Positions 55,826-64,000 of a DNA stretch of 64,000 bases are shown here, in pieces (position 1 is the first letter of the stretch; every line of letters begins with the position of its first letter). Source of the stretch: Polynucleobacter sp. Latsch14-2 (GTDB lineage Bacteria > Pseudomonadota > Gammaproteobacteria > Burkholderiales > Burkholderiaceae). The stretch lies in contig NZ_JACVPL010000007.1 in NCBI RefSeq assembly GCF_018881925.1, positions 1 through 64,000 of the forward strand. Direction: 5' to 3'. The notes beneath the pieces are model-generated. The model saw only the letters and a list, made by a program, of their open reading frames with translations, did not search any database and was not told where the DNA came from. Both the position numbers and the translations under genes were made by a program.

Positions 55826-57571
55826 CTAGCTCTCGTCATGCGCTTCAATCATGAGCTGGACCCTAGCTCGCCCTTGGTAGCGGTCAGTCACCAAGCGATA
55901 TGCCAGTTTGGCTGTTTCTGGCAGGGTCTGGGTGTGGTTAAACCAAACGCCAGTAAATGGTTTGCTATTGAGCGAACCTTCCCCTAGAGGTCGCAATTGC
56001 AGGCGAAGATGTTTATCTTTCATCAGACTTTGTTGGGAGATCTCAAACTGGCCATAAAAGATGGGTTGAGGAAAGCCTTGCCCCCAGATTTCTTCAGCAA
56101 GAAGGTCGCCGATTTCAGGGGTGAATTCAGATAGGGCAAGGGGGCCATCATGAATGTGGCGGCGCTCCAATAACTCATCATTTAATAATTCGCTAGCGAC
56201 TTGCTGGAATAGGGTATCAAAGCGATCAAAATCTACTTTACGTATCGTCAGGCCAGCAGCCATTGCATGACCACCAAACTTTAAGATAAGCCCTGGCTCG
56301 CGCTTGGAAACCAAGTCCAAGGCATCTCGTAAATGAAATCCCGCTAGAGACCTGCCTGAGCCCCTGAGTTCTTCGCCAGTAGCTCCTTCGCCTGGCGCAA
56401 ACACAATTGCAGGTCGATTAAAGCGTTCTTTTAATCTTGAGGCAACGATCCCGACCACCCCTTGATGCCACCCTGGATTCCAAAGACAGATACTGGTACG
56501 GTCAGTCATCACTCCAGCTAATTGGTCTTCAGCTAGATGAGCCAGAGCCGCTTCTTGCATCCCAGATTCAATCACCCGACGTTCGCGGTTAATGCGATCA
56601 AGCTCTTGAGCAAGTTCAAGCGCTTGATCAGTGTTGTCGCTTAGCAGTAATCGAATACCGAGAGTCATATCGGCAAGTCGACCGGCTGCATTAAGTCGGG
56701 GGCCAATCGCAAAACCGAGATCAAAGGTATTGGCACTGCGAGGATCACGTCCCGCCGCCTGAAATAGCGCGCCAATACCTGCTTGGCAAATGCCCGCACG
56801 AATGCGCTTCAGACCATTAAAAACCAGAATACGATTATTGCGATCAAGTTGAGCAACATCAGCAACTGTGCCTAACGCAACTAAATCTAAAAGATGTTCA
56901 ATCTTCGGTTGAGTCTCGTTTGTAAACTTACCGCGCTTACGCAGTTCAGCGCGAAGGGCGACTAATAAGTAAAACATCACACCTACACCCGCTAGTGCTT
57001 TGCTGGGAAAATGACATCCTGGTTGATTGGGGTTCACAATCGCACAGGCTTTAGGTAAGCGGTCGCCTGGTAGGTGATGATCAGTAACAATGACCTCCAT
57101 GCCAAGTTCACGAGCGCGTTTTACTCCAGCTTCGCTGGCGATACCGTTATCAACGGTAATGAGGTATTTGGGTTTTGGGTTTTGCTGGGCGGCCAATTCA
57201 ACTACCTCTGGAGTCAAGCCATAACCCATAGTAAAGCGATTGGGGACCAAAAACTGGATAGGCGTCTCAGGCTCACTCAGCATTTTTAAGCCACGAACAG
57301 CTACTGCACAAGCAGTTGCGCCGTCGCAGTCATAGTCGGCAACCACCAGCATCGACTCTTTTCTCTCTAAGATATCTGCCAGAAGACTTGCAGTGCTTAA
57401 GCAGTTTTTAAGATCCGCGGGTGATAAAAGTTTTTTAAGATCAAGCGACAGCTCATCAGGCGATTGGACGCCGCGTGCCGCAAAGAGTCTAGCGAGTAAC
57501 GGATGAAGACCACTTTGCGCTAACCAAGCACTTGTTCTTTCGGAGGCGGGACGTTGAGAAAATGGATTCAT
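55826..57571 (-). CDS. recJ: Single-stranded-DNA exonuclease RecJ
   Basis: 5'-3' exonuclease of recombination and mismatch repair. It is 581 aa. DHH-family motifs: VVADYDCDGATACAVAV (about 77-93), LITVDNGIASE, VTDHHLPGD and GPRLNAAGRLADM. The DHHA1 domain with FGGHAMAAGLTI is near 425. It overlaps the upstream rpfE-like gene by 4 bp. Confidence 0.95.
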   Translation of the reverse strand: MNPFSQRPASERTSAWLAQSGLHPLLARLFAARGVQSPDELSLDLKKLLSPADLKNCLSTASLLADILERKESMLVVADYDCDGATACAVAVRGLKMLSEPETPIQFLVPNRFTMGYGLTPEVVELAAQQNPKPKYLITVDNGIASEAGVKRARELGMEVIVTDHHLPGDRLPKACAIVNPNQPGCHFPSKALAGVGVMFYLLVALRAELRKRGKFTNETQPKIEHLLDLVALGTVADVAQLDRNNRILVFNGLKRIRAGICQAGIGALFQAAGRDPRSANTFDLGFAIGPRLNAAGRLADMTLGIRLLLSDNTDQALELAQELDRINRERRVIESGMQEAALAHLAEDQLAGVMTDRTSICLWNPGWHQGVVGIVASRLKERFNRPAIVFAPGEGATGEELRGSGRSLAGFHLRDALDLVSKREPGLILKFGGHAMAAGLTIRKVDFDRFDTLFQQVASELLNDELLERRHIHDGPLALSEFTPEIGDLLAEEIWGQGFPQPIFYGQFEISQQSLMKDKHLRLQLRPLGEGSLNSKPFTGVWFNHTQTLPETAKLAYRLVTDRYQGRARVQLMIEAHDES

Positions 57572-58533
57572 GATTGGGTGAGCTCTTTCCAGCTTAACTC
57601 TTCTGCTTTACGCCAAAACAATAAAGATTTTTTCTGAAGATCCTTGGCTTTAAAAGTGCGTTCACGAGTTTCACCCTTGGGGAAGTCGATGATCATAATT
57701 TCATCAAGTGCTTTATCAATCAATGCTTGCTTTAGTTTTGGCCAAATAGATTCAGGTTGATTGAACCAAGCAAAACCATTAACAAAATCAGAGGCGTTAC
57801 ATAAGTTGAGTTCTTGTAGATGTGGAGTTCCCAGAAATTTTGAGAGCCCAGCTAAGAGTGGATGCTCCCCATAGATGGTCTTTGCTTGTTTTAATGGTGC
57901 GGGCGTATGGACATCATTGAGTTTGCCAATACCACTGATCCAAATGGAATTTATCATGGGTGCCCCTCGTTGCTCACGGATCTCGTTGACTGGATCAATG
58001 TGCCAAAGCATTTGGATTTCATTCTGCAATTTTCGCCAGTTTCTTGCTACTCCTTCTGCATGCGTATCGCGTGGCATCCACCAATCAATATTGCGTCCAT
58101 GCGCCTGGTCAATGCTATGACTTGCAAGACTGGCAAATGTGCCGGCAGCGATAAACCAATTGAGCACACCCTGAAACAGAATTGGATTTTGAAAATCTTC
58201 TTCAATCAGTGGAAGGGCAGCTTCCAATAATTTTCCTGACTCCTCGCTGCTGAGTTCAACTTGGTTGTGACTCATCAAGACCAGATGGTCGCGGGTAGCA
58301 TGGAGGTGGACTGGTTGCAAGCAGGCAAGGATTTCATCTGGATTAACGGTCAGATTGGTTTGACCTAAAAGTAGTATGGGTGCCGCAGGGACCTTTTCCC
58401 CAAGCAGGAAGCGCTCATGAGGCAAGCCATTTTGAGGGGTGTTTTTAATGGGGTGATCGCCCTCAGGCTCAGCCGCATCGTCTCCAGGGAGCATGAGGGT
58501 AAAGCGTTTGGCGGAAGTCATATTTGTGGTCAT
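57568..58533 (-). CDS. RpfE-like protein of unknown biochemical role
   Basis: A 321-aa protein from ATG 58533, where AAGGGA stands directly before the start; starts at 58554 and 58521 are also possible. It resembles the proteins annotated as RpfE-type regulators or phosphoglycerate-mutase-like in betaproteobacteria. Those sit next to recJ, as rpfE does in the Xanthomonas rpf cluster. Visible stretches include DWWMPRDTHAEGVARNWRKL and MINSIWISGIGKL. No signal peptide or membrane helix. No biochemical function can be assigned from sequence. Confidence 0.68.
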   Translation of the reverse strand: MTTNMTSAKRFTLMLPGDDAAEPEGDHPIKNTPQNGLPHERFLLGEKVPAAPILLLGQTNLTVNPDEILACLQPVHLHATRDHLVLMSHNQVELSSEESGKLLEAALPLIEEDFQNPILFQGVLNWFIAAGTFASLASHSIDQAHGRNIDWWMPRDTHAEGVARNWRKLQNEIQMLWHIDPVNEIREQRGAPMINSIWISGIGKLNDVHTPAPLKQAKTIYGEHPLLAGLSKFLGTPHLQELNLCNASDFVNGFAWFNQPESIWPKLKQALIDKALDEIMIIDFPKGETRERTFKAKDLQKKSLLFWRKAEELSWKELTQS

Positions 58534-58611
58534 TCCCTTGATTTTATGTGGCAATTCCTTATTTCACTCGATATTCCATCAGTCGCCTGCCAGATTCACT
58601 AAACTGTGGCT

Positions 58612-59874
58612 ATGTTAAGACTTCCTATTGAGTTAGAAATTGGCCTGCGCTATACACGATCAAAGCGTCGCAAGACGGTTGGTAGGCGTGATGGCTTTCT
58701 TTCCTTTATCTCTGGTATTTCGACTGCAGGGATTGCTCTTGGGGTAGCCGCTTTGATTGTCGTGCTCTCTGTGATGAATGGTTTTCAGAAGGAGGTGCGC
58801 GATCGGATGCTTTCAGTGCTATCCCATGTTGAAATTACCGCTCCAGATGGGCTGGTTGATTGGGAGCCGCTGGCCCTCAAAGTTGCAGTGCAGCCGCACG
58901 TTGTAGGGGTTGCACCAATGGTGAGCTCTCAAGGGTTATTGAGTCGAGAGAGTGTCATGCGTGGTGTAGCCATTAGAGGAGTCTCACCAGAGGAAGAGGG
59001 TAAGGTATCTGCTCTACCAAAGCAATTTGTTGCCGGCAGCATTAATGATTTAAAGCCAGGTGGCTTTGGGGTTGCCCTTGGTGCGCAGCTTGCCTCTATG
59101 GTGGGGGCGCATGTAGGCGATCGTATCAATATGATCGTGCCAGAAAGTGATTTGACTCCAGCAGGTGCGATGCCCAGAATGCGCACCCTTCAAGTGGTTG
59201 GCATTGTGGATAGTGGTCACTATGAGTACGACAGTTCTTTGGCTATCATGCACTGGAAAGATGCAGCCGCTTTATTGCGCTTGCATGAGCCCTCAGGCCT
59301 ACGTGTGAAAGTAGACGACATGCAGCGCGCCCCCGAGGTATCTGCTGAGTTAGCTCAAATTGTGCCTCAGGCCTTATGGGTGACTGACTGGTCAAAATCA
59401 AACCGCAACTGGTTTGCCGCCGTGCAAACCGAAAAGAAAATGATGTTCATTATTCTCACTTTGATTATTGCTGTTGCTGCATTTAACTTAGTCTCAACCT
59501 TAGTGATGACTGTGAATGAAAAACAGGCAGACATTGCCATTTTAAGAACCATGGGTGCAAGCCCTGGATTGATTCAGAGGATTTTTTTGGTCCAAGGTTT
59601 GGCAATTGGCTTATTGGGTTCATTAGCTGGAGTTGCTCTTGGCTTGCTCATTGCGCTCAATATTGATGTGATTGTTCCGGCGATCGAGGCCATTTTTCGT
59701 GTGCGCTTTTTGCCACGCGATGTTTACTTTATTAGCGAACTTCCATCGGATGTGAGGTTTGCAGACGTTCTTACTGTTGGGTTGATGGCATTTGGACTTT
59801 CCGTTTTAGCTACCCTATATCCAAGTCGCCGCGCTGCTAAGGTCCAACCTGCGGAGGCTCTGCGTTATGAGTGA
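58612..59874 (+). CDS. lolC: Lipoprotein-releasing ABC transporter permease (LolC/LolE)
   Basis: Inner-membrane subunit that hands outer-membrane lipoproteins to LolA. It is 420 aa from ATG 58612; a GTG at 58606 would add two residues. Features: cytoplasmic start [15 protein letters not shown], helix 1 at about 28-50, and a large periplasmic domain. The FtsX domain then has three helices (about 275-410) and ends [18 protein letters not shown]. It overlaps lolD by 8 bp. Confidence 0.93.
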   Translation: MLRLPIELEIGLRYTRSKRRKTVGRRDGFLSFISGISTAGIALGVAALIVVLSVMNGFQKEVRDRMLSVLSHVEITAPDGLVDWEPLALKVAVQPHVVGVAPMVSSQGLLSRESVMRGVAIRGVSPEEEGKVSALPKQFVAGSINDLKPGGFGVALGAQLASMVGAHVGDRINMIVPESDLTPAGAMPRMRTLQVVGIVDSGHYEYDSSLAIMHWKDAAALLRLHEPSGLRVKVDDMQRAPEVSAELAQIVPQALWVTDWSKSNRNWFAAVQTEKKMMFIILTLIIAVAAFNLVSTLVMTVNEKQADIAILRTMGASPGLIQRIFLVQGLAIGLLGSLAGVALGLLIALNIDVIVPAIEAIFRVRFLPRDVYFISELPSDVRFADVLTVGLMAFGLSVLATLYPSRRAAKVQPAEALRYE

Positions 59875-60574
59875 GTTTATGAAGCAGGCGAATAGTTTGG
59901 TGCTGAGTGCAAAGGATTTGGCTAAAACCTATGGTCATGGTTTGTCTGCAGTAGAAGTTCTCAAGGGTATTAACCTCGATGTTGCTCCATCGGAGAAGGT
60001 TGCCATTATTGGTTCATCTGGTTCAGGCAAAAGCACTTTGCTGCATCTCTTGGGCGGCTTGGATATACCAAGTGCTGGCTCAGTTGTTTTGGCTGGACTC
60101 AATCTGAATAACTTACCGGTTGCTAAATTAGACCAATTGCGCAATCAAAGTTTGGGTTTTATCTACCAATTTCATCATCTCTTAGACGAATTTAGTGCGC
60201 AAGAGAATGTGGCTTTGCCTTTGCGTATTCGTGGACTGAGTTATGAAGAGTCTATGGATAGGGCAAGCAAGATTCTGAAATCGGTTGGTTTAGCTGCTAG
60301 AGAACTACACACTCCTGGAGAGTTGTCTGGGGGCGAGCGTCAACGCGTTGCTGTAGCTCGAGCTTTGGTGGGTAATCCTGCTTGCGTTCTGGCGGACGAG
60401 CCAACGGGCAATCTCGATACAGAGACAGCTGACAGTGTGTTTGATTTAATGTTAGACGTAGCACGTGAACAGGGCACAGCCTTCGTAATCGTGACCCATG
60501 ATCCTATTCGCGCCAAACGTTGCGATCGTATTTTGCACTTAGAGCGCGGAATATTAAAGAACGTGGCTGCGTGA
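59867..60574 (+). CDS. lolD: Lipoprotein-releasing ABC transporter ATPase LolD
   Basis: ATP-binding subunit of the Lol transporter, 235 aa. Walker [19 protein letters not shown], signature [15 protein letters not shown] and Walker [12 protein letters not shown] are all intact. Its stop (TGA) overlaps the GTG start of tatD. Confidence 0.95.
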   Translation: MSEFMKQANSLVLSAKDLAKTYGHGLSAVEVLKGINLDVAPSEKVAIIGSSGSGKSTLLHLLGGLDIPSAGSVVLAGLNLNNLPVAKLDQLRNQSLGFIYQFHHLLDEFSAQENVALPLRIRGLSYEESMDRASKILKSVGLAARELHTPGELSGGERQRVAVARALVGNPACVLADEPTGNLDTETADSVFDLMLDVAREQGTAFVIVTHDPIRAKRCDRILHLERGILKNVAA

Positions 60575-61422
60575 GTCTGTGTCAATCTTGGGTTGATACC
60601 CATTGCCATCTAGACGCACCTGAGTTTGAGAAAAACCTTTCCCAAGTGATTAATGCTGCAGCCCAGAATGGCGTTAAGGCAATTTTGCTGCCAACAGTGA
60701 AGGCTTCTGATTGCGACCATGTTAGAGCGCTTGCCTCCGAGTATGCTGAGAAAATTCCAGGTTTCGTTTATACGCTCGGTATTCATCCCCTGTATATCAA
60801 CCAGGCGCAAGAATCTGACATCACTACTTTGAAGCATCAAATAGAAGAATCTTTCGTTGATCCTCGCTTTGTTGGTATTGGCGAGATTGGTTTGGATTAC
60901 TTTGTTGAAGGTCTAGATCCGCGGCAGCAGGAATGGTTCTTTAATGCACAACTGGACCTAGCGGAGCAATATCAATTGCCGGTCGTCTTGCATGTACGTC
61001 GTTCCCAGGACGCTATTTTGAAGGCGTTACGCTCTAGAAAAATTCCCGGTGGAATAGCCCATGCATTTAATGGTAGCTTTCAGCAGGCAGAGCAATTTAT
61101 TGGGCTTGGGTTTAAGTTGGGATTTGGAGGCGCTGCTACATTCGAGCGCGCTTTGCAGATTCGTCGACTGTTAAAAGAATTACCCCTAGATAGCATTGTT
61201 ACTGAAACAGATGCGCCCGATATCCCCCCTGCATGGTTGCGTGAAGAGGGTATTGGTTTTAATGAGCCGGCATTCTTGCCTCGTATTGCTGCTGTATTAG
61301 CAGAGGTTCGCGGCGTCAGTAGTGATGAGTTTGCTATTGCTGTGTGGCGTAATGCCATGCATGTCTTACCCCGTTGGTCAGCATTACTAGCTGGTAATGC
61401 AAATCTCCACTTAACCTCCTAA
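60571..61422 (+). CDS. tatD: TatD-family metal-dependent hydrolase
   Basis: A 283-aa amidohydrolase-fold DNase-like enzyme. The start is GTG 60571, sharing bases with the lolD stop; a longer frame inside lolD is not used. Metal ligands: WVDTHCHLD near residue 9, [26 protein letters not shown] and ETDAPD. The comEC start follows 4 bp later, so the run is lolC-lolD-tatD-comEC. Confidence 0.92.
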   Translation: MSLCQSWVDTHCHLDAPEFEKNLSQVINAAAQNGVKAILLPTVKASDCDHVRALASEYAEKIPGFVYTLGIHPLYINQAQESDITTLKHQIEESFVDPRFVGIGEIGLDYFVEGLDPRQQEWFFNAQLDLAEQYQLPVVLHVRRSQDAILKALRSRKIPGGIAHAFNGSFQQAEQFIGLGFKLGFGGAATFERALQIRRLLKELPLDSIVTETDAPDIPPAWLREEGIGFNEPAFLPRIAAVLAEVRGVSSDEFAIAVWRNAMHVLPRWSALLAGNANLHLTS

Positions 61423-61426
61423 GGTC

Positions 61427-62260
61427 TTGCGTTTAGCAATTGCGGCGTTTATCGCCGGGGGTTCGTTTCTGCTATTTTTACCCACAGTGCCTGACTATTG
61501 GTTGTCTGCAGCTATTTTTACGGTGGCCATTGCCCTACTCGGACTGCGCTTCTTTTCAAAGGCTACCAGCTCCCAGCATATATTCATCATCTTGCTTTGT
61601 GTGGCACTTGGTTTTGCTTGGAATGCAAAGTATGCAGACCACAGGTTGAAAAATATTCTCTCGCAAGAGTTGGAGGGACGGGAGTTGAGTATTGAAGGTC
61701 GAGTAGCTGCCTTGCCTCAAAGTAATTCAGCTGGGGCTAAGTTTGCCTTTGAGATTGAACATGTCTTATTAGGTGGTGATAGGATCGAGCAATTCCCCGA
61801 GAGAATTTATTTAAGCTGGCAGCCCGCTTGGAGAGATGCGCAAAAGATTCCGGAGGTGATTCCCGGACAACGTTGGGAGTTCAAGGTAAAACTAAAGCGT
61901 CCTTATGGCGCGCTCAATCCCTACGCTTTTGATTTCGAGCGCTGGTCCTTTCATCAAAACTTTGGTGCTAGTGGATCAGTTCGTTCAGGTGAGCTACTAC
62001 TTGACAGAGATATTGGCTTCATCGATTTTGAATTAGCTGTAGAGTATCAACGTTGGAAGTTGAGGAAAAAGATTCAGCGATTACTTCCAGAAGATGCAGC
62101 TTATAGCGGCGTGATTGTTGCCCTTGTAATGGGCGATCAAAATGCGATAAACCAAGATGATTGGCGAGTATTTAATGCCACTGGCATTGGGCATCTCATT
62201 TCAGTTAGGTATAAAATTTACCTATCATTAGAGGGAAACAGATATGCCAGTTGCCTATAG
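61427..62260 (+). pseudogene. comEC: comEC, N-terminal fragment truncated by a mobile element
   Basis: ComEC forms the inner-membrane DNA-uptake channel and normally has about 750-800 residues. Here only about 259 remain. They comprise several N-terminal membrane segments, the OB-like domain with PYGALNPYAFDFERW, and the start of the competence core INQDDWRVFNATGIGHLIS. The sequence then departs from the expected HLIS-[IV]-SGLHV into VRYKIYLSLEGNRYASCL and a stop. The start is TTG 61427 with TAAGGT before it. Channel function must be lost unless the element excises. Confidence 0.88.
62200..62224. other. Candidate attachment-site junction (attL) in comEC
   Basis: comEC-like sequence runs to about 62205-62209 (CTCATTTCAGTT) and then stops matching. 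Directly at the change lies a dyad TAGGTA-N7-TACCTA (62206-62211 and 62219-62224). Half-site dyads at the crossover are typical of serine recombinase sites. The exact core dinucleotide needs the other end. Confidence 0.6.
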
Positions 62261-63767
62261 TTACGCCCGCTTTAGCTCAGATAAGCAGAAGGATGGGGAT
62301 AGCCTCCGTCGCCAGCGTGATCTAGCTCTCCAGTTCATTGAACGTAATCCAGAGCTAGAGCTTGATCTGGACACCACGCTAAACCTTACTGATGAGGGTC
62401 TTAGTGCTTATAAGGGTGTTGCCCAGACTAAGGGCGCACTAGGTGCATTCATACGATTGGTGGAAGATAAGCAAATAGCATCTGGATCTTACCTGCTGGT
62501 TGAGGCCCTAGACAGGTTGAGCAGGCAGACGCCACGTCAAGCCTTTAACCAACTTAATACCCTAGTAGATTCTGGGATTGTTGTGGTTACGCTAACTGAC
62601 AACAAGATATACACCCGTGAGATATTGGACAGTGACCACGGAATGTCTTTGATCTTTGCCATCATGCTCATGGCTAGGGCACACGAAGAGTCTGTCACAA
62701 AAGGTCAGCGTATCAAAGCGGCATGGAGTAATAAGTTCGCCAAGATTAAAGATGGTGTGCAACTCACAGCTCGTGTACCTTTCTGGATCAATAAAGAGGA
62801 TAAAAGCAAGTCAATTCCTGATAAGGTTGCCATCGTTAAGGAAATCTTTGAGATGAGCGCTAAAGGTATTGGAGCGATGCGTATTGCGCAAGATTTAAAC
62901 GCTAATAAAAGACCAACCCCAAGCAAGCAATCCAAGAAGTGGGCGATTTCCAGCGTTAAGAAGGTGCTGGCGTCCGAGGCTGTATTGGGTACGTTGGTTA
63001 CGTCAGATGGAGGTAAACATGAAAAGTATTACCCTGCAATCATTGGTCAAAGACTTTGGAGTAAATCAAGAATTACTAGTCAGAGCTCTAAGACGGCTAG
63101 AAGTACGGTTGACGTTCATCCCTTGAGTGGGCTGATGTTCTGTAAGAGCTGTGGAGCAACAGCACAGCGTAGCGGTAAGACAGGAAGGGTGAGGCAGGAC
63201 GGCACGAAGAACAGCTGGAAAACATTAGTCTGTGCAAAATCCGTATCACACGCATCTAAATGCGAGTACCGATCCATTTCTTACGACAAGATACTACACT
63301 CAGTAATTATTGGGCTCGATCAGATGGCGGAATTTAGCCCGCAAGATGAGATCGGTAAACAGATACACACAAAAAGAAGTAGGGTGGAACAGTTACAGGA
63401 TTTGATTGATCTTGTTACTGCGCCTACAGATGGCAGACCCGTTAAGGTGACAGCAACAGCTAAAGCTAATTTATCAAAAATGTTTGTTGAATTAGATGGC
63501 TTGCGAAAAGAAATTGATGAACTAGTTGAGATTCGTAGGCCAATGAACCAAAGGTTAATAGAGGGTGCTAGAAAAGCTATCCTAAAGGGCGAAGTCAATA
63601 ATGCGCTAATGAGACAGGCAATTAAACGTAGTGAGATTGACTTTAAGAAAGCGCTATTAGATATTTATGGACACGATGGCAGCGCTATATCGGGGTTAGT
63701 TCTTAAAGACAGTGAGCAGCGTGAGAAGGATGAGGCAAAACGAGCTTATACATCGGTAAGGCGGTAA
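62244..63767 (+). CDS. Large serine recombinase (integrase)
   Basis: A 507-aa site-specific recombinase. The catalytic domain begins YSYARFSSDKQKDGDSLRRQ, with the nucleophilic Ser around residue 11, and has EALDRLSRQTPRQ. A recombinase DNA-binding domain runs about 165-270. A zinc ribbon (LMFCKSCGATA, then LVCAKS and KCEYR) lies at about 290-350, followed by a long helical, probably coiled-coil region. GAGGG before ATG 62244 is the ribosome site. It overlaps the comEC fragment by 17 bp and lies immediately inside the junction, as integrases usually do. Confidence 0.92.
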   Translation: MPVAYSYARFSSDKQKDGDSLRRQRDLALQFIERNPELELDLDTTLNLTDEGLSAYKGVAQTKGALGAFIRLVEDKQIASGSYLLVEALDRLSRQTPRQAFNQLNTLVDSGIVVVTLTDNKIYTREILDSDHGMSLIFAIMLMARAHEESVTKGQRIKAAWSNKFAKIKDGVQLTARVPFWINKEDKSKSIPDKVAIVKEIFEMSAKGIGAMRIAQDLNANKRPTPSKQSKKWAISSVKKVLASEAVLGTLVTSDGGKHEKYYPAIIGQRLWSKSRITSQSSKTARSTVDVHPLSGLMFCKSCGATAQRSGKTGRVRQDGTKNSWKTLVCAKSVSHASKCEYRSISYDKILHSVIIGLDQMAEFSPQDEIGKQIHTKRSRVEQLQDLIDLVTAPTDGRPVKVTATAKANLSKMFVELDGLRKEIDELVEIRRPMNQRLIEGARKAILKGEVNNALMRQAIKRSEIDFKKALLDIYGHDGSAISGLVLKDSEQREKDEAKRAYTSVRR

Positions 63768-64000
63768 ATGATTATTTCTTATTTTTTCGAGGGCAGATTT
63801 TCTCTGCAACTTACATAAGTATGCGTATGGTGTGAATTCCTCAATAAATACGTACTATTAGCTGTAACCTAAGAATTTGTGTTTAAAAGTGAATTATTTA
63901 GGGCGGGAACCGCGTTTTTGTTGTATTAGTATGTATGAGCGGTATTTTTTAATCAAGCTAAACCACTTTGGCCAGAAGTTGAAAGAAATACCTAAAAGCA
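63768..64000. other. AT-rich interior of the mobile element, no gene visible
   Basis: A 233-bp AT-rich stretch after the recombinase. It holds a short stem GCGG-GAA-CCGC at about 63904-63914 followed by GTTTTTG, which may be a terminator. I see no convincing reading frame before the window end. The element continues to the right. Confidence 0.5.

Noticed and set aside
62206-62260. Tail VRYKIYLSLEGNRYASCL as part of a functional ComEC
   Set aside because: It does not continue the conserved HLIS-x-SGLHV core and overlaps the recombinase start; it is read-through into the mobile element.
1-64000. CRISPR arrays, tRNA, rRNA or tmRNA genes
   Set aside because: No regularly spaced repeats and no cloverleaf or rRNA-like sequence were recognised by eye. 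A tRNAscan and Infernal run would settle this.

Overview
The window reads as a chromosomal segment of a betaproteobacterium of the Burkholderiaceae, most probably Polynucleobacter or a close relative. The grounds are moderate GC, dense short-spaced operons, S6-PriB-S18-L9-DnaB order, a PIN-PhoH protein, an iscRSUA-hscBA-fdx operon, three orphan Bug/TctC binding proteins and a cytoplasmic RnfB-like ferredoxin. The genus is an inference from gene content and order; no rRNA or tRNA gene is visible to test it.

Layout. 1-127 is the truncated left end of an IS3-family element. 162-2020 holds lexA (-) and a divergent asparaginase. 2159-6158 is rpsF-priB-rpsR-rplI-dnaB, with a 352-residue intein splitting the DnaB P-loop. 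6159-9040 (-) holds bcp, phoH and an NlpC/P60 lipoprotein, with regulatory hairpins between them. 9078-16230 (-) is a lipid A aminoarabinose (arn) operon in which the two ArnA domains are separate genes. 16303-20315 is an aminotransferase, hom and thrC; 20356-22336 is moeA-moaD-moaE. 22453-23368 holds small genes. 23472-28925 holds clpB behind a sigma32-type promoter, an MFS transporter and aceA. 29029-34481 is catabolic: HIT protein, CoA-transferase pair, two Bug proteins, an IPMDH-like dehydrogenase and a cupin. 34519-38867 (-) is DUF1841, nth, an rnfB-like ferredoxin, phaZ and an aromatic aminotransferase. 39037-41190 is uvrB. 41308-46673 is the isc operon with an IscR operator. 46904-47812 is an ArsR/BigR-like module. 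48125-49548 holds a flavodoxin/ferredoxin reductase and dsbB, followed by a cysK remnant. 49864-53030 is a second Bug-cupin set with a ThDP enzyme. 53112-58533 (-) is rpfE-like, recJ, prfB (programmed frameshift) and lysS. 58612-61422 is lolC-lolD-tatD.

From about 62205 the chromosome is interrupted. comEC is cut inside its conserved core by a large serine recombinase gene that starts about 35 bp after the junction. The mobile element continues past the window end.

The two strongest signals are the integration into comEC, which should abolish DNA uptake in this strain, and the DnaB intein. The intein starts with Ala and carries the Trp/Cys/Thr signature of class 3 inteins plus an apparently intact LAGLIDADG endonuclease. 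Secondary signals are a probable structured leader before phoH, a terminator buried in the signal-peptide coding sequence of the lipoprotein, and paired ATGT-N6-ACAT sites before the BigR-like gene.
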